Below, piece by piece: positions 1 through 5,937 of a DNA stretch of 7,555 nt. Origin of the DNA: Bacteroidales bacterium UBA7574 (GTDB taxonomy: Bacteria; Bacteroidota; Bacteroidia; Bacteroidales; Paludibacteraceae); assembly GCA_002479035.1 (NCBI GenBank), contig DLLA01000178.1, positions 1 through 7,555 of the forward strand, read 5' to 3'. The notes below the pieces were generated by a model. It ran no database searches. It had not been told where the DNA came from and saw nothing but the letters and a program-made list of their open reading frames with translations. Both the position numbers and the translations under genes were made by a program. How positions within the stretch are numbered: position 1 is the stretch's first letter; every line of letters begins with the position of its first letter.

Positions 1-3
1 GAA

Positions 4-741
4 ATGTCTATTAGTCCGAAATTTGTTTTTATCGGAATAGCAGTAGGACTTGTCCTATTTATCCCGCTTGTGATAAATCTCATCATTTTATGCCATGCAC
101 GTTTCCCCTTTGTAGGAGAATCCACTGACTGGCTATCATTTTGGGGCTGCTATTTGGGAGGCGTATTTGCTGCATTGGTTGGATTCGTAACTCTATATCG
201 TTCTACAGAAAGACAGAAAATAGAATTGCAGATTAGTTACAAGCAAATGGAATTACGAACCTTACGAACTTCGTTGTCGGAATGTGTCAGTGCATTTAAT
301 TATTCTCGATTATGTGCCATTACCCTCTACATCAATGAACCATCGAAATATGATTGGTTTATATCCGATTTGGAACAATATGATGCTGAATTGGCGAGAA
401 AGGTCAACTCTGTAGGGCTATTGTACGTTAATCGTGATAATGAAACAGCCGCGATGTCTAATTTTATAGAGAAATATCGTGAGTGTTCTTGTCTCTTTAA
501 CCGCAATATAACTGATTTGAATGTGCAAATCGCAACATTACGAGATGTCGTGCAACAACAAAACATTAATCCCACCGACATTGAAACGCACCCGCTAACA
601 ATGGATATCTACGATGCAATAATCCACATATCTCAACAGCAAGGAGATATAAATCAAAAACTACAGATTCTATTCCTAGCAGCCCAAGCATGGATTAGGG
701 AAGAAGAATCTGCAATAGAACAACTTACAAAACAATTATAA
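4..741 (+). CDS. Two-pass membrane protein with cytoplasmic helical tail, function unknown
   Basis: I do not recognise a named family. The 245-residue product has two hydrophobic segments, about residues 7-30 and 47-66. A short loop between them leads into a Trp/Gly-rich entry to the second helix (DWLSFWGCYLGG, residues 42-53). About 180 mostly polar, Gln/Glu/Leu-rich residues follow (coiled-coil-like at about 68-95 and 205-245), probably cytoplasmic. Small membrane proteins with a similar D-W-x-x-x-W/F-G-x-Y-L-G-G segment are common in bacteria and mostly uncharacterised; that comparison is from memory. The ATG at position 4 is plausible, but the frame is open to the window edge, so the true start could lie upstream. 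The next gene begins 11 nt after the stop, which suggests co-transcription with the LRR surface protein. No enzymatic motif is visible. Confidence 0.72.
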   Translation: MSISPKFVFIGIAVGLVLFIPLVINLIILCHARFPFVGESTDWLSFWGCYLGGVFAALVGFVTLYRSTERQKIELQISYKQMELRTLRTSLSECVSAFNYSRLCAITLYINEPSKYDWFISDLEQYDAELARKVNSVGLLYVNRDNETAAMSNFIEKYRECSCLFNRNITDLNVQIATLRDVVQQQNINPTDIETHPLTMDIYDAIIHISQQQGDINQKLQILFLAAQAWIREEESAIEQLTKQL

Positions 742-752
742 ATGAGAGAGAT

Positions 753-2840
753 ATGAAACAACGAGTTTTATTTTTATTGGTGGCACTTTTTGCCACTTCA
801 GCCCTTTGGGCGTATGATTTCATATATAACGGTCTATATTATAACATCACAAGTAGAAGTGACAAGACGGTTGAGGTTACTTATCACGTTTATGGCGATA
901 AAAACTACGAATATCTTGCTTTTGCCAACATTCCTACTTCTGTGACCAATAATGACACGACCTATAGCGTAACGAGTATTGGAAAGGATGCTTTCGATGG
1001 TTGCGCAGGTCTTACCTCTATCACTATTCCGAATAGTGTAACAAGTATTGGAGATAGTGCTTTCTGCAATTGCACTAGTCTTACTTCTGTCACAATACCT
1101 AATAGTGTAACGGAGATTGGTTGGAATACTTTCAGAGGTTGCACAAGCCTTACCTCTATCACTATTCCCAATAGTGTAACGAGTGTTGGATATAGTGCTT
1201 TTGAGGGTTGCACAAGCCTTGCTACTGTCACCATTGGGGATGGTGTAACGAACATTAAATCTAATCTTTTCGCAGGTTGCATAGGTCTTACTTCTATTGT
1301 TGTTAACGATAAAAATACAACATACGATAGTAGAAATGATTGTAACGCCATCATAGAGACAAAATCTAATACTCTTATTGTTGGTTGTCAGGCAACCATC
1401 ATCCCTAATAGCGTAAAGAGTATTGGATATGGTGCTTTCAGTATGTGCATAGGTCTTATCTCTATCACCATTCCTAATAGTGTAACAAGTATTGGAAGTT
1501 GGGCTTTCGAACATTGCACTGGTCTTGCCTCTATCACCATCGGCAATGGTGTAACGAGCATTGAAAGAGCTACTTTCTATGGTTGTAAAAGTCTTACCTC
1601 TGTGACTATTCCCCATAGCGTAACGAGTATTGGAGAAAGTGCTTTCGGACATTGCACAAGTCTTACTTCTGTTAACATTGGCAATGGTGTAACGAGTATA
1701 GGAAGATGGGCTTTCGGTGGTTGCAGCAGCCTTCACAACATCAGAATAATGGCACAAAACCCTCCCATTTGCAGCAATTTAGGGCTACAAAGTACAGATA
1801 CATGTTACGTTCCTTGTGGCACCAAAGATGTTTATGAGGCTGTTAGATGGGGAGGATTGAGTAGATTTCATGAGGGTGCCTATAGGGTTTCCATATTGCC
1901 GAATGATGTTAACATGGGAGAGAAAATAGTCGGAGAGTGGATGTGCATAGAAGATTCCATTACGGCGACACCTAAACATGGTTATCAATTTATACGATGG
2001 AGTGACGGAAACACAGACAATCCACGCGCAGTAAGTTTGACGTGCGATACCACTTTTGTGGCAGAGTTTGCGCAAACCTATTCGGGGAAATGTGGTGATG
2101 ACCTGTATTGGAGATACGAAGATAATACACTCTTTATTACAGGCACTGGTGATATGTGCAACTACTCGTCACATTCACCATGGTCTTTGTTTACAAAAGA
2201 GATTCAGAGTGTTGTTTTTGATAAGGGTGTCACAAGTATTAGCAATAATGTTTTTGCGTATTGTACATCATTGAGACAAGTATCATTGGGAGATTCGTTG
2301 CGTATCATCGGATCAAGTGCTTTTGCATATTGTAGTAGTTTAAGCAGTATCTGCCTGCCGAACGCACTAACTATTATTGAAAATTCGGCATTCTATGGGT
2401 GTACATCTCTAACAAATGTGATATTTGGGACTTCTTTGCAAAAAATAAACGGCTATGCCTTTGGACGTTGTAATCATTTGACGAACATTGAACTGCCGAA
2501 TAATCTGCCATCTGTTGGCTGTGGTGCATTTTTGGGATGTACTGCATTAGGAAAAGTCGTATTAGGAAAAGGTTTGACATCTATAGAGAAATCGGCTTTC
2601 GAAAAGTGTAACAAACTTTACGATATTTATTGTTACGCCATAGAGCCTCCCGCTGCAAATACCAATTCATTTTCCAATTACAATGTATATCTGCATGTTC
2701 CGTGTGAGAACCTTCGTAATTATCAATTGGATGTACTTTTCGGATCGTTTAAGTATATAGAGTGTATTGGTTCCGACAATGTGGATTCTGATGGTACAAT
2801 AGTTGTTACCCCGGGTAATAATGAAGTGGAAATTACATGA
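753..2840 (+). CDS. BspA-type leucine-rich-repeat secreted surface protein, truncated by in-frame TGA
   Basis: The start is ATG 753, with a purine-rich GAGAGAG at 744-750. Residues 1-20 form a signal peptide with likely cleavage after ALWA. Residues about 74-330 are TpLRR/LRR_5 repeats of 23 residues (pattern LTSITIPNSVTSIG..AF..C). They are interrupted at about 183-213 by the capping variant often seen in BspA proteins (SRNDCNAIIETKSNTL). Residues about 377-439 resemble a divergent InlB B-repeat (ITATPKHGYQFIRWSDG). At about 446-479 a GKCGDDLYW...GTGDMCNY...PW segment introduces a second, more divergent LRR set (about 486-625). BspA-like proteins are exported and mediate adhesion to host proteins or other bacteria; here that role is inferred. 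The frame stops at TGA 2838-2840 but stays open to 3272 with the expected C-terminal domains, so this is probably the larger part of one broken or leaky gene. The preceding membrane-protein gene is 11 nt upstream. Confidence 0.9.
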   Translation: MKQRVLFLLVALFATSALWAYDFIYNGLYYNITSRSDKTVEVTYHVYGDKNYEYLAFANIPTSVTNNDTTYSVTSIGKDAFDGCAGLTSITIPNSVTSIGDSAFCNCTSLTSVTIPNSVTEIGWNTFRGCTSLTSITIPNSVTSVGYSAFEGCTSLATVTIGDGVTNIKSNLFAGCIGLTSIVVNDKNTTYDSRNDCNAIIETKSNTLIVGCQATIIPNSVKSIGYGAFSMCIGLISITIPNSVTSIGSWAFEHCTGLASITIGNGVTSIERATFYGCKSLTSVTIPHSVTSIGESAFGHCTSLTSVNIGNGVTSIGRWAFGGCSSLHNIRIMAQNPPICSNLGLQSTDTCYVPCGTKDVYEAVRWGGLSRFHEGAYRVSILPNDVNMGEKIVGEWMCIEDSITATPKHGYQFIRWSDGNTDNPRAVSLTCDTTFVAEFAQTYSGKCGDDLYWRYEDNTLFITGTGDMCNYSSHSPWSLFTKEIQSVVFDKGVTSISNNVFAYCTSLRQVSLGDSLRIIGSSAFAYCSSLSSICLPNALTIIENSAFYGCTSLTNVIFGTSLQKINGYAFGRCNHLTNIELPNNLPSVGCGAFLGCTALGKVVLGKGLTSIEKSAFEKCNKLYDIYCYAIEPPAANTNSFSNYNVYLHVPCENLRNYQLDVLFGSFKYIECIGSDNVDSDGTIVVTPGNNEVEIT
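1011..1742 (+). repeat. 69-bp tandem coding repeats, first LRR block
   Basis: The DNA repeats in register with the 23-residue LRR unit. The 11-mer aatagtgtaac recurs at 1032, 1101 and 1170, exactly 69 bp apart, and again at 1476. Later copies carry small changes. The array is interrupted at about 1300-1390 by the non-repeat capping segment. High nucleotide identity among copies suggests recent duplication or gene conversion, and makes this stretch prone to copy-number change and to assembly error. The repetition also creates long open frames on the opposite strand that should not be taken as genes. Confidence 0.9.
2208..2627 (+). repeat. Second, divergent LRR repeat block
   Basis: Six LRR_5-type units cover residues about 486-625 of the surface protein, with AF.yC/gC anchor motifs (for example SSAFAYCSS, NSAFYGCTS, GYAFGRCNH, GAFLGCTA, SAFEKCNK). 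Unlike the first block they share little identity at the DNA level, so they are older or were drawn from a different source. The InlB-like and GTGDM segments separate the two blocks. Confidence 0.8.
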
Positions 2841-3272
2841 CCAAGTGATGGCAATGCCGATACCTATAGCATCCTGATTACCAAGGATGGAGATGAGGTA
2901 TGTACGTTGGTCTTCAACAGCAACGGGCAATTGATGCGCATAGCCTTTGCGGCACCTGCACGCAACGGTGCTGAGCACCATGCTCCTGCCGCTGTCCTCA
3001 CACAAAGCGGCTATCGCTTCACGGTGACGGGGCTTAGTAGTGGTACGAAGTATGCGTATGCTATTGATGTGAAGGACAAGGCAGGCACTTCCATCAACAC
3101 ATACAATGGTACTTTCACCACCACTGCCAATGGCGTGACTACCAATGTGGAGGGCGTTACCACAAATACCTCGTTGGAAAGTGATGCGCCTCGCAAAGTG
3201 TTCCGTGACGGACAGGTGTATATCCTGCGAGGTGGAAAGATGTTTACTTTGACAGGAGAGGAAGTGATGTAA
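2841..3272 (+). pseudogene. Detached C-terminal part of the LRR protein: FnIII-like domain and Bacteroidota C-terminal tail
   Basis: This stretch is in the same frame as the LRR gene, directly after its TGA. It reads on for 143 codons to TAA at 3270-3272. Together with the last residues before the stop (NNEVEIT) it forms a FnIII-like beta-sandwich: VEIT-[stop]-PSDGNADTYSI, a central strand region, then GYRFTVTGLSSGTKYAYAI and NTYNGTFTT. A Thr/Asn-rich linker and a short terminal motif follow (FRDGQVYILRGGKMFTLTG). Such endings are common on secreted Bacteroidales proteins and resemble the last strands of type IX-type sorting domains; that comparison is from memory. There is no in-frame ATG before 2934 and no ribosome binding site, so independent translation is unlikely. 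A TTG at 2907 is the only earlier alternative, and it lies inside the domain. The stretch is either a remnant or is translated by UGA readthrough. Confidence 0.75.
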
Positions 3273-3300
3273 GACCTCCCCAACTGATTAAGGAGTTCTA

Positions 3301-3349
3301 TGATGCCCACTGGGCATCAATCGGAAATCCGCAATAAGGCGGTATTTCC
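3301..3349. other. Two stacked hairpins in the 3' region of the surface-protein unit
   Basis: The first is a perfect inverted repeat, tgatgccca-c-tgggcatca (3301-3319), foldable as a 7-8 bp stem with a tiny loop. The second pairs ggaaatccgc (3323-3332) with gcggtatttcc (3339-3349), with one bulged base and a 6-nt loop. Neither is followed by a T-run; the true terminator comes next. They may protect the transcript 3' end or be remains of a repeat element. The structure is seen directly, the function is inference. Confidence 0.5.
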
Positions 3350-3381
3350 TTCACCTCCAAGGGAGAGGCTCAATAGAAATT

Positions 3382-3411
3382 AGGGGCTGCCGTATCGGGT
3401 AGTCCCTTTTT
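3382..3411 (+). terminator. Intrinsic terminator after the LRR protein unit
   Basis: A 10-bp stem pairs aggggctgcc (3382-3391) with ggtagtccct (3398-3407), including two G-U pairs, with a 6-nt loop (gtatcg). A T-tract then runs straight off the stem (TTTT, 3408-3411, continuing as gTTTg). It lies 110 nt after the TAA at 3270-3272, so it probably ends the transcript carrying the membrane protein and the LRR protein. Confidence 0.85.
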
Positions 3412-3465
3412 GTTTGCTCACATAACGTCAGTTTTACGGCAACCGCATAAATTTGGCATCTTCTC

Positions 3466-3486
3466 ACGCGGACATGTTGTCCGCGT
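3466..3486. terminator. Perfect 9-bp GC-rich hairpin, possible second terminator
   Basis: acgcggaca, tgt, tgtccgcgt form a perfect 9-bp stem with a 3-nt loop. The + strand after it is T-rich but broken by Gs (ttcaggttttgcg), so it is a weak match to an intrinsic terminator. It could back up the terminator 60 nt upstream, or be a protein-binding palindrome. Confidence 0.35.
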
Positions 3487-3597
3487 TCAGGTTTTGCGTG
3501 TTTTGTGTGTTTTGTTTTTTCTTATTGTGTTTGTATAGTTGCTGTTTTTTGTTGGTCAGTTGTTGGTCCCGCTCAATGCCCTACCATGAAATTCGTG

Positions 3598-3616
3598 GTT
3601 AATTACACGTTAATTA
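3598..3616. promoter_or_regulatory. Phased direct repeat of GTTAATTA
   Basis: gttaatta occurs at 3598-3605 and 3609-3616, an 11-bp period, so both copies present the same DNA face. It lies about 140 bp upstream of the dCMP deaminase promoter. It may be a regulator site, but it may equally be AT-rich coincidence. Confidence 0.2.
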
Positions 3617-3758
3617 TATGTTTATCTGTCATCATTTTGGTGCGGTTGCTATGACCTCAGTCCTGCATAATTGTGGCTATGGATTTTATAACCAATTGGT
3701 GGTAATACGGCGTAGCCGTCCGTTCATGCAAGTCCCGAGAATCCGAATTGGCACAAGA

Positions 3759-3790
3759 TTTGTATATGTGCATAAAAAGCAGTATTTTTG
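3759..3790 (+). promoter_or_regulatory. Bacteroidota-type promoter of the dCMP deaminase operon
   Basis: The -33 element TTTG (3759-3762) and the -7 element TATTTTTG (3783-3790, a full match to TAnnTTTG) are separated by 20 nt. This fits the established Bacteroides primary-sigma consensus. Transcription should begin near 3795-3798, giving a leader of about 30 nt before the ATG at 3827. The leader is A/C-rich, as is usual for this phylum. A TTGGCAC partly overlaps just upstream (3748-3754). Confidence 0.75.
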
Positions 3791-3826
3791 CAAAGATGTT
3801 TAATCAACAACCAACAACAATCTATC

Positions 3827-4255
3827 ATGGACAAGCAGACCAAACGTGATTACCTCTATATGCGCATGGCGCGGACATGGTCGGAGAACAGTTATTGCCA
3901 ACGCCGGAAGGTGGGGGCAATCCTCGTAAAGGACCAGATGATTATCTCCGACGGCTACAACGGCACCCCGAGCGGGTTCGAGAATATCTGCGAGGACGGG
4001 AACAATGTATCCAAGCCATACGTGCTACACGCCGAGGCGAATGCCATTACCAAGGTGGCACGCAGCCACAACAGCAGCGACGGTGCCACCCTCTATGTGA
4101 CCGCTTCGCCTTGTATGGAGTGTGCCAAACTGATTATTCAAGCAGGTATCAAGCGCGTGGTATATGGTGAAGAATATCGTATAATGGACGGAATCGACCT
4201 GCTGCAACGAGCAGGGATAGAGGTGTGCTATTTGAAAGATATAGAAAGCAAATAA
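3827..4255 (+). CDS. Deoxycytidylate (dCMP) deaminase family protein
   Basis: This 142-residue cytosolic zinc enzyme is predicted to deaminate dCMP to dUMP, feeding thymidylate synthesis. The zinc and catalytic motifs are complete: H68-A-E70, with Glu70 as proton shuttle, and P95-C96-M-E-C99. The segment DGYNGTPSGFENICED (residues 42-57) is characteristic of dCMP deaminases rather than cytidine or tRNA-adenosine deaminases. The N-terminal SYCQRRKVGAILV block is also typical of the family. Its length matches short bacterial ComEB-type enzymes. ATG 3827 is chosen because upstream codons in the open frame lie in the -7 element and leader, and because MDKQTKRDYLYMRMA is a normal family N-terminus. 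It is the first gene of the three-gene operon; the protease start is 44 nt downstream. The exact substrate is inferred from family. Confidence 0.93.
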   Translation: MDKQTKRDYLYMRMARTWSENSYCQRRKVGAILVKDQMIISDGYNGTPSGFENICEDGNNVSKPYVLHAEANAITKVARSHNSSDGATLYVTASPCMECAKLIIQAGIKRVVYGEEYRIMDGIDLLQRAGIEVCYLKDIESK

Positions 4256-4299
4256 ACCCGATTAGGCTATTGGAACTCATCTTGTAAAAAACAAAGATT

Positions 4300-5937
4300 A
4301 TGAAGAACGTAAAGAAATACATTTTCCCCACCCTGACTATCGTGGCATTGCTCATCGGCTTTCTGATTGGCAACGCAGTATCCAACAAGGTCAACGCCCA
4401 GCGTTTCTACATTCAGAACGGCAAACTCTTCCAGCAACCCGAATCCAAGGTGGACCAGTTGCTGGAACTCATGAAGACCGCCTACGTGGAGGACATTGAT
4501 GTGGACAGTATCACCGAGGACGTGATGGTGGACCTCGTCAAGCACCTTGACCCGCACTCAGCGTATATCCCCAAGAAGGACTTGCAGGCGGTGAACGAGG
4601 AGTTATCTTCCTCCTTCTCAGGCATCGGCGTGCAGTTCTCTATTCAGAACGACACCGTGCAGATTGTTGCCATTGTCCCGGGCGGACCCTCCGAAGGTGT
4701 GGGCTTGCTGGCAGGCGACAGGATTGTGACCGTCAACGACTCCGCTTTCTCCGGCAAGGGCATTAACAACGAGCGTGTCCTGAAGACCCTGCGCGGTCCC
4801 AAGGGCACCCAAGTCACCATCGGCGTGAAGCGCAAAGGCACCCCCGAGGTGCTCAACTTCACTGTCACCCGTGGCGATATACCTATCCATTCGGTGGATG
4901 CCAAGTTCATCATCACGCCCGAGCACGCCAAACGGAAAGGCGAAAAGATTGGTTTCGTGCGTGTCAACCGCTTCGGCGAGAACACCTACGACGAGTTCAT
5001 CGCAGCACTTGCCACCCTCAAAGGGCAGGGCGCGACATCCTATATCGTGGACCTGCGCGAGAACGTGGGCGGCTTCATGGACCAGGCTATCAAGATGGCA
5101 AACGAGTTCCTGAGCCGAGGCGACATGATTGTCTATGCCGAAGGGCGTTCCTACCCGCGCTACGAGGCACGTGCCAACGGTGCAGGGCGGTTCCAACGCG
5201 AACCCCTGGTGGTGCTGATTGACGACTTCTCCGCCTCGGCAAGCGAGATTTTCGCGGGGGCTATGCAGGACAACGACCGTGCCACCATCATCGGGCGCCG
5301 CTCCTTCGGCAAAGGTCTCGTGCAGCAGCAACTGCCTTTCTCCGACGGCAGTGCTATCCGTCTCACGGTGGCGCGCTACTACACCCCGTCGGGGCGTTGT
5401 ATCCAGAAGCCATACACCCTCGGCGAGCAGGACGACTACGAGATGGACATCCTCAACCGCTACGAGCATGGCGAGTTCTTCTCGGCGGACAGCGTTCATT
5501 ATCAGGACACTACGGTCTATTATACCAAGCACGGACGTATCGTACACGGCGGCGGCGGTATCATGCCCGATGTCTTTGTCGGACGCGACACCACGCTCTA
5601 CACGCCCTATTTCAATCAGGTGGCAAACCGCGCCTACACCTACCAGTTTGCGTACCAATACACCGACAAGCACCGCAAGGAACTAAGCCGCTATACCACG
5701 TGGCAGGCACTCGAGAAGCACCTCAAGCAGGCGAACTGGATGCCCGAGTTTGTGGCTTTCGCCAAAGAGAAAGGTGTGGAGCCCAACCAAGAGCAAATAG
5801 CCAAGTCGCGCCCGTGGTTGGAGCGGCTTATCAACGCCTATATTGTCCGCAATATCCTCAACGACGAGGGCTTCTTCCCGCTCTTCGAGCGCGACGACGA
5901 CATCACCCGCAAAGCCGTAAGCACCCTCTGTGAGTAA
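4300..5937 (+). CDS. S41 family C-terminal processing peptidase (CtpA/Prc-like) with PDZ domain
   Basis: This is a 545-residue periplasmic serine protease. Residues about 8-28 form an uncleaved signal anchor with no lipobox Cys, placing the enzyme on the outer face of the inner membrane. A short helical region (49-100, LDPHSAYIPKKDL) precedes a PDZ domain at about 105-190 (SGIGVQFS...LLAGDRIVTVN). The S41 core spans about 215-370: YIVDLRENVGGF, then SASASEIFAGAMQD and SFGKGLVQQQ. By spacing to E. coli Prc (Ser-25-Lys-4-Gln), the catalytic residues are Ser313, Lys338 and Gln342, all present. YYTPSGRCIQKPY (360-372) is the usual end of the core. A mostly helical C-terminal extension (about 425-545) follows, as in other Bacteroidota homologues. 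The family trims or degrades envelope proteins from their C-termini; targets here are unknown. Its 3' end overlaps the next gene by 8 nt. Confidence 0.95.
   Translation: MKNVKKYIFPTLTIVALLIGFLIGNAVSNKVNAQRFYIQNGKLFQQPESKVDQLLELMKTAYVEDIDVDSITEDVMVDLVKHLDPHSAYIPKKDLQAVNEELSSSFSGIGVQFSIQNDTVQIVAIVPGGPSEGVGLLAGDRIVTVNDSAFSGKGINNERVLKTLRGPKGTQVTIGVKRKGTPEVLNFTVTRGDIPIHSVDAKFIITPEHAKRKGEKIGFVRVNRFGENTYDEFIAALATLKGQGATSYIVDLRENVGGFMDQAIKMANEFLSRGDMIVYAEGRSYPRYEARANGAGRFQREPLVVLIDDFSASASEIFAGAMQDNDRATIIGRRSFGKGLVQQQLPFSDGSAIRLTVARYYTPSGRCIQKPYTLGEQDDYEMDILNRYEHGEFFSADSVHYQDTTVYYTKHGRIVHGGGGIMPDVFVGRDTTLYTPYFNQVANRAYTYQFAYQYTDKHRKELSRYTTWQALEKHLKQANWMPEFVAFAKEKGVEPNQEQIAKSRPWLERLINAYIVRNILNDEGFFPLFERDDDITRKAVSTLCE

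Larger units (their letters stand above)
3412..3758. other. Non-coding spacer between the two transcription units
   Basis: No credible gene is seen. In order it holds a GC-rich hairpin (3466-3486), a T/G-skewed stretch of about 80 nt (3489-3568) that includes a repeated gttggtc (3551-3557 and 3562-3568), two 11-bp-phased GTTAATTA boxes (3598-3616), a 10-bp palindrome accaattggt (3691-3700), and a small acggc-gta-gccgt hairpin (3707-3719). A 61-codon open frame from ATG 3618 runs into the promoter of the next gene and has no protein-like features. Confidence 0.6.

Noticed and set aside
1011..1742. CRISPR-like array
   Set aside because: The 69-bp units are coding, in frame with LRR motifs, and have no unique spacers.
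834..1757. 307-codon open frame on the minus strand across the LRR gene
   Set aside because: It is created by the 69-bp repeats in the real + strand gene; its translation is a low-complexity repeat with no start-site signal or family likeness.
2838..2840. Selenocysteine or genome-wide recoding of UGA
   Set aside because: The expected residue is Trp, no SECIS-like stem was apparent just after the codon, another gene ends in TGA, and Trp codons elsewhere are TGG.
2907..3272. Independent small gene starting at TTG 2907
   Set aside because: The start would fall within the FnIII-like domain, with no ribosome site; the sequence is the in-frame continuation of the LRR gene.
3678..3746. tRNA-like look (gttca...agtcccg and an ataacc stretch)
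   Set aside because: No acceptor stem, D-arm or proper T-loop can be paired on either strand.
3618..3803. 61-codon + strand open frame in the intergenic region
   Set aside because: It runs through the promoter and start region of the dCMP deaminase transcript, and has no ribosome site or protein-like features.
4618..5673. 351-codon open frame on the minus strand across the protease gene
   Set aside because: The + strand frame encodes an unmistakable S41 protease; the antisense frame is a product of GC-rich codon bias.
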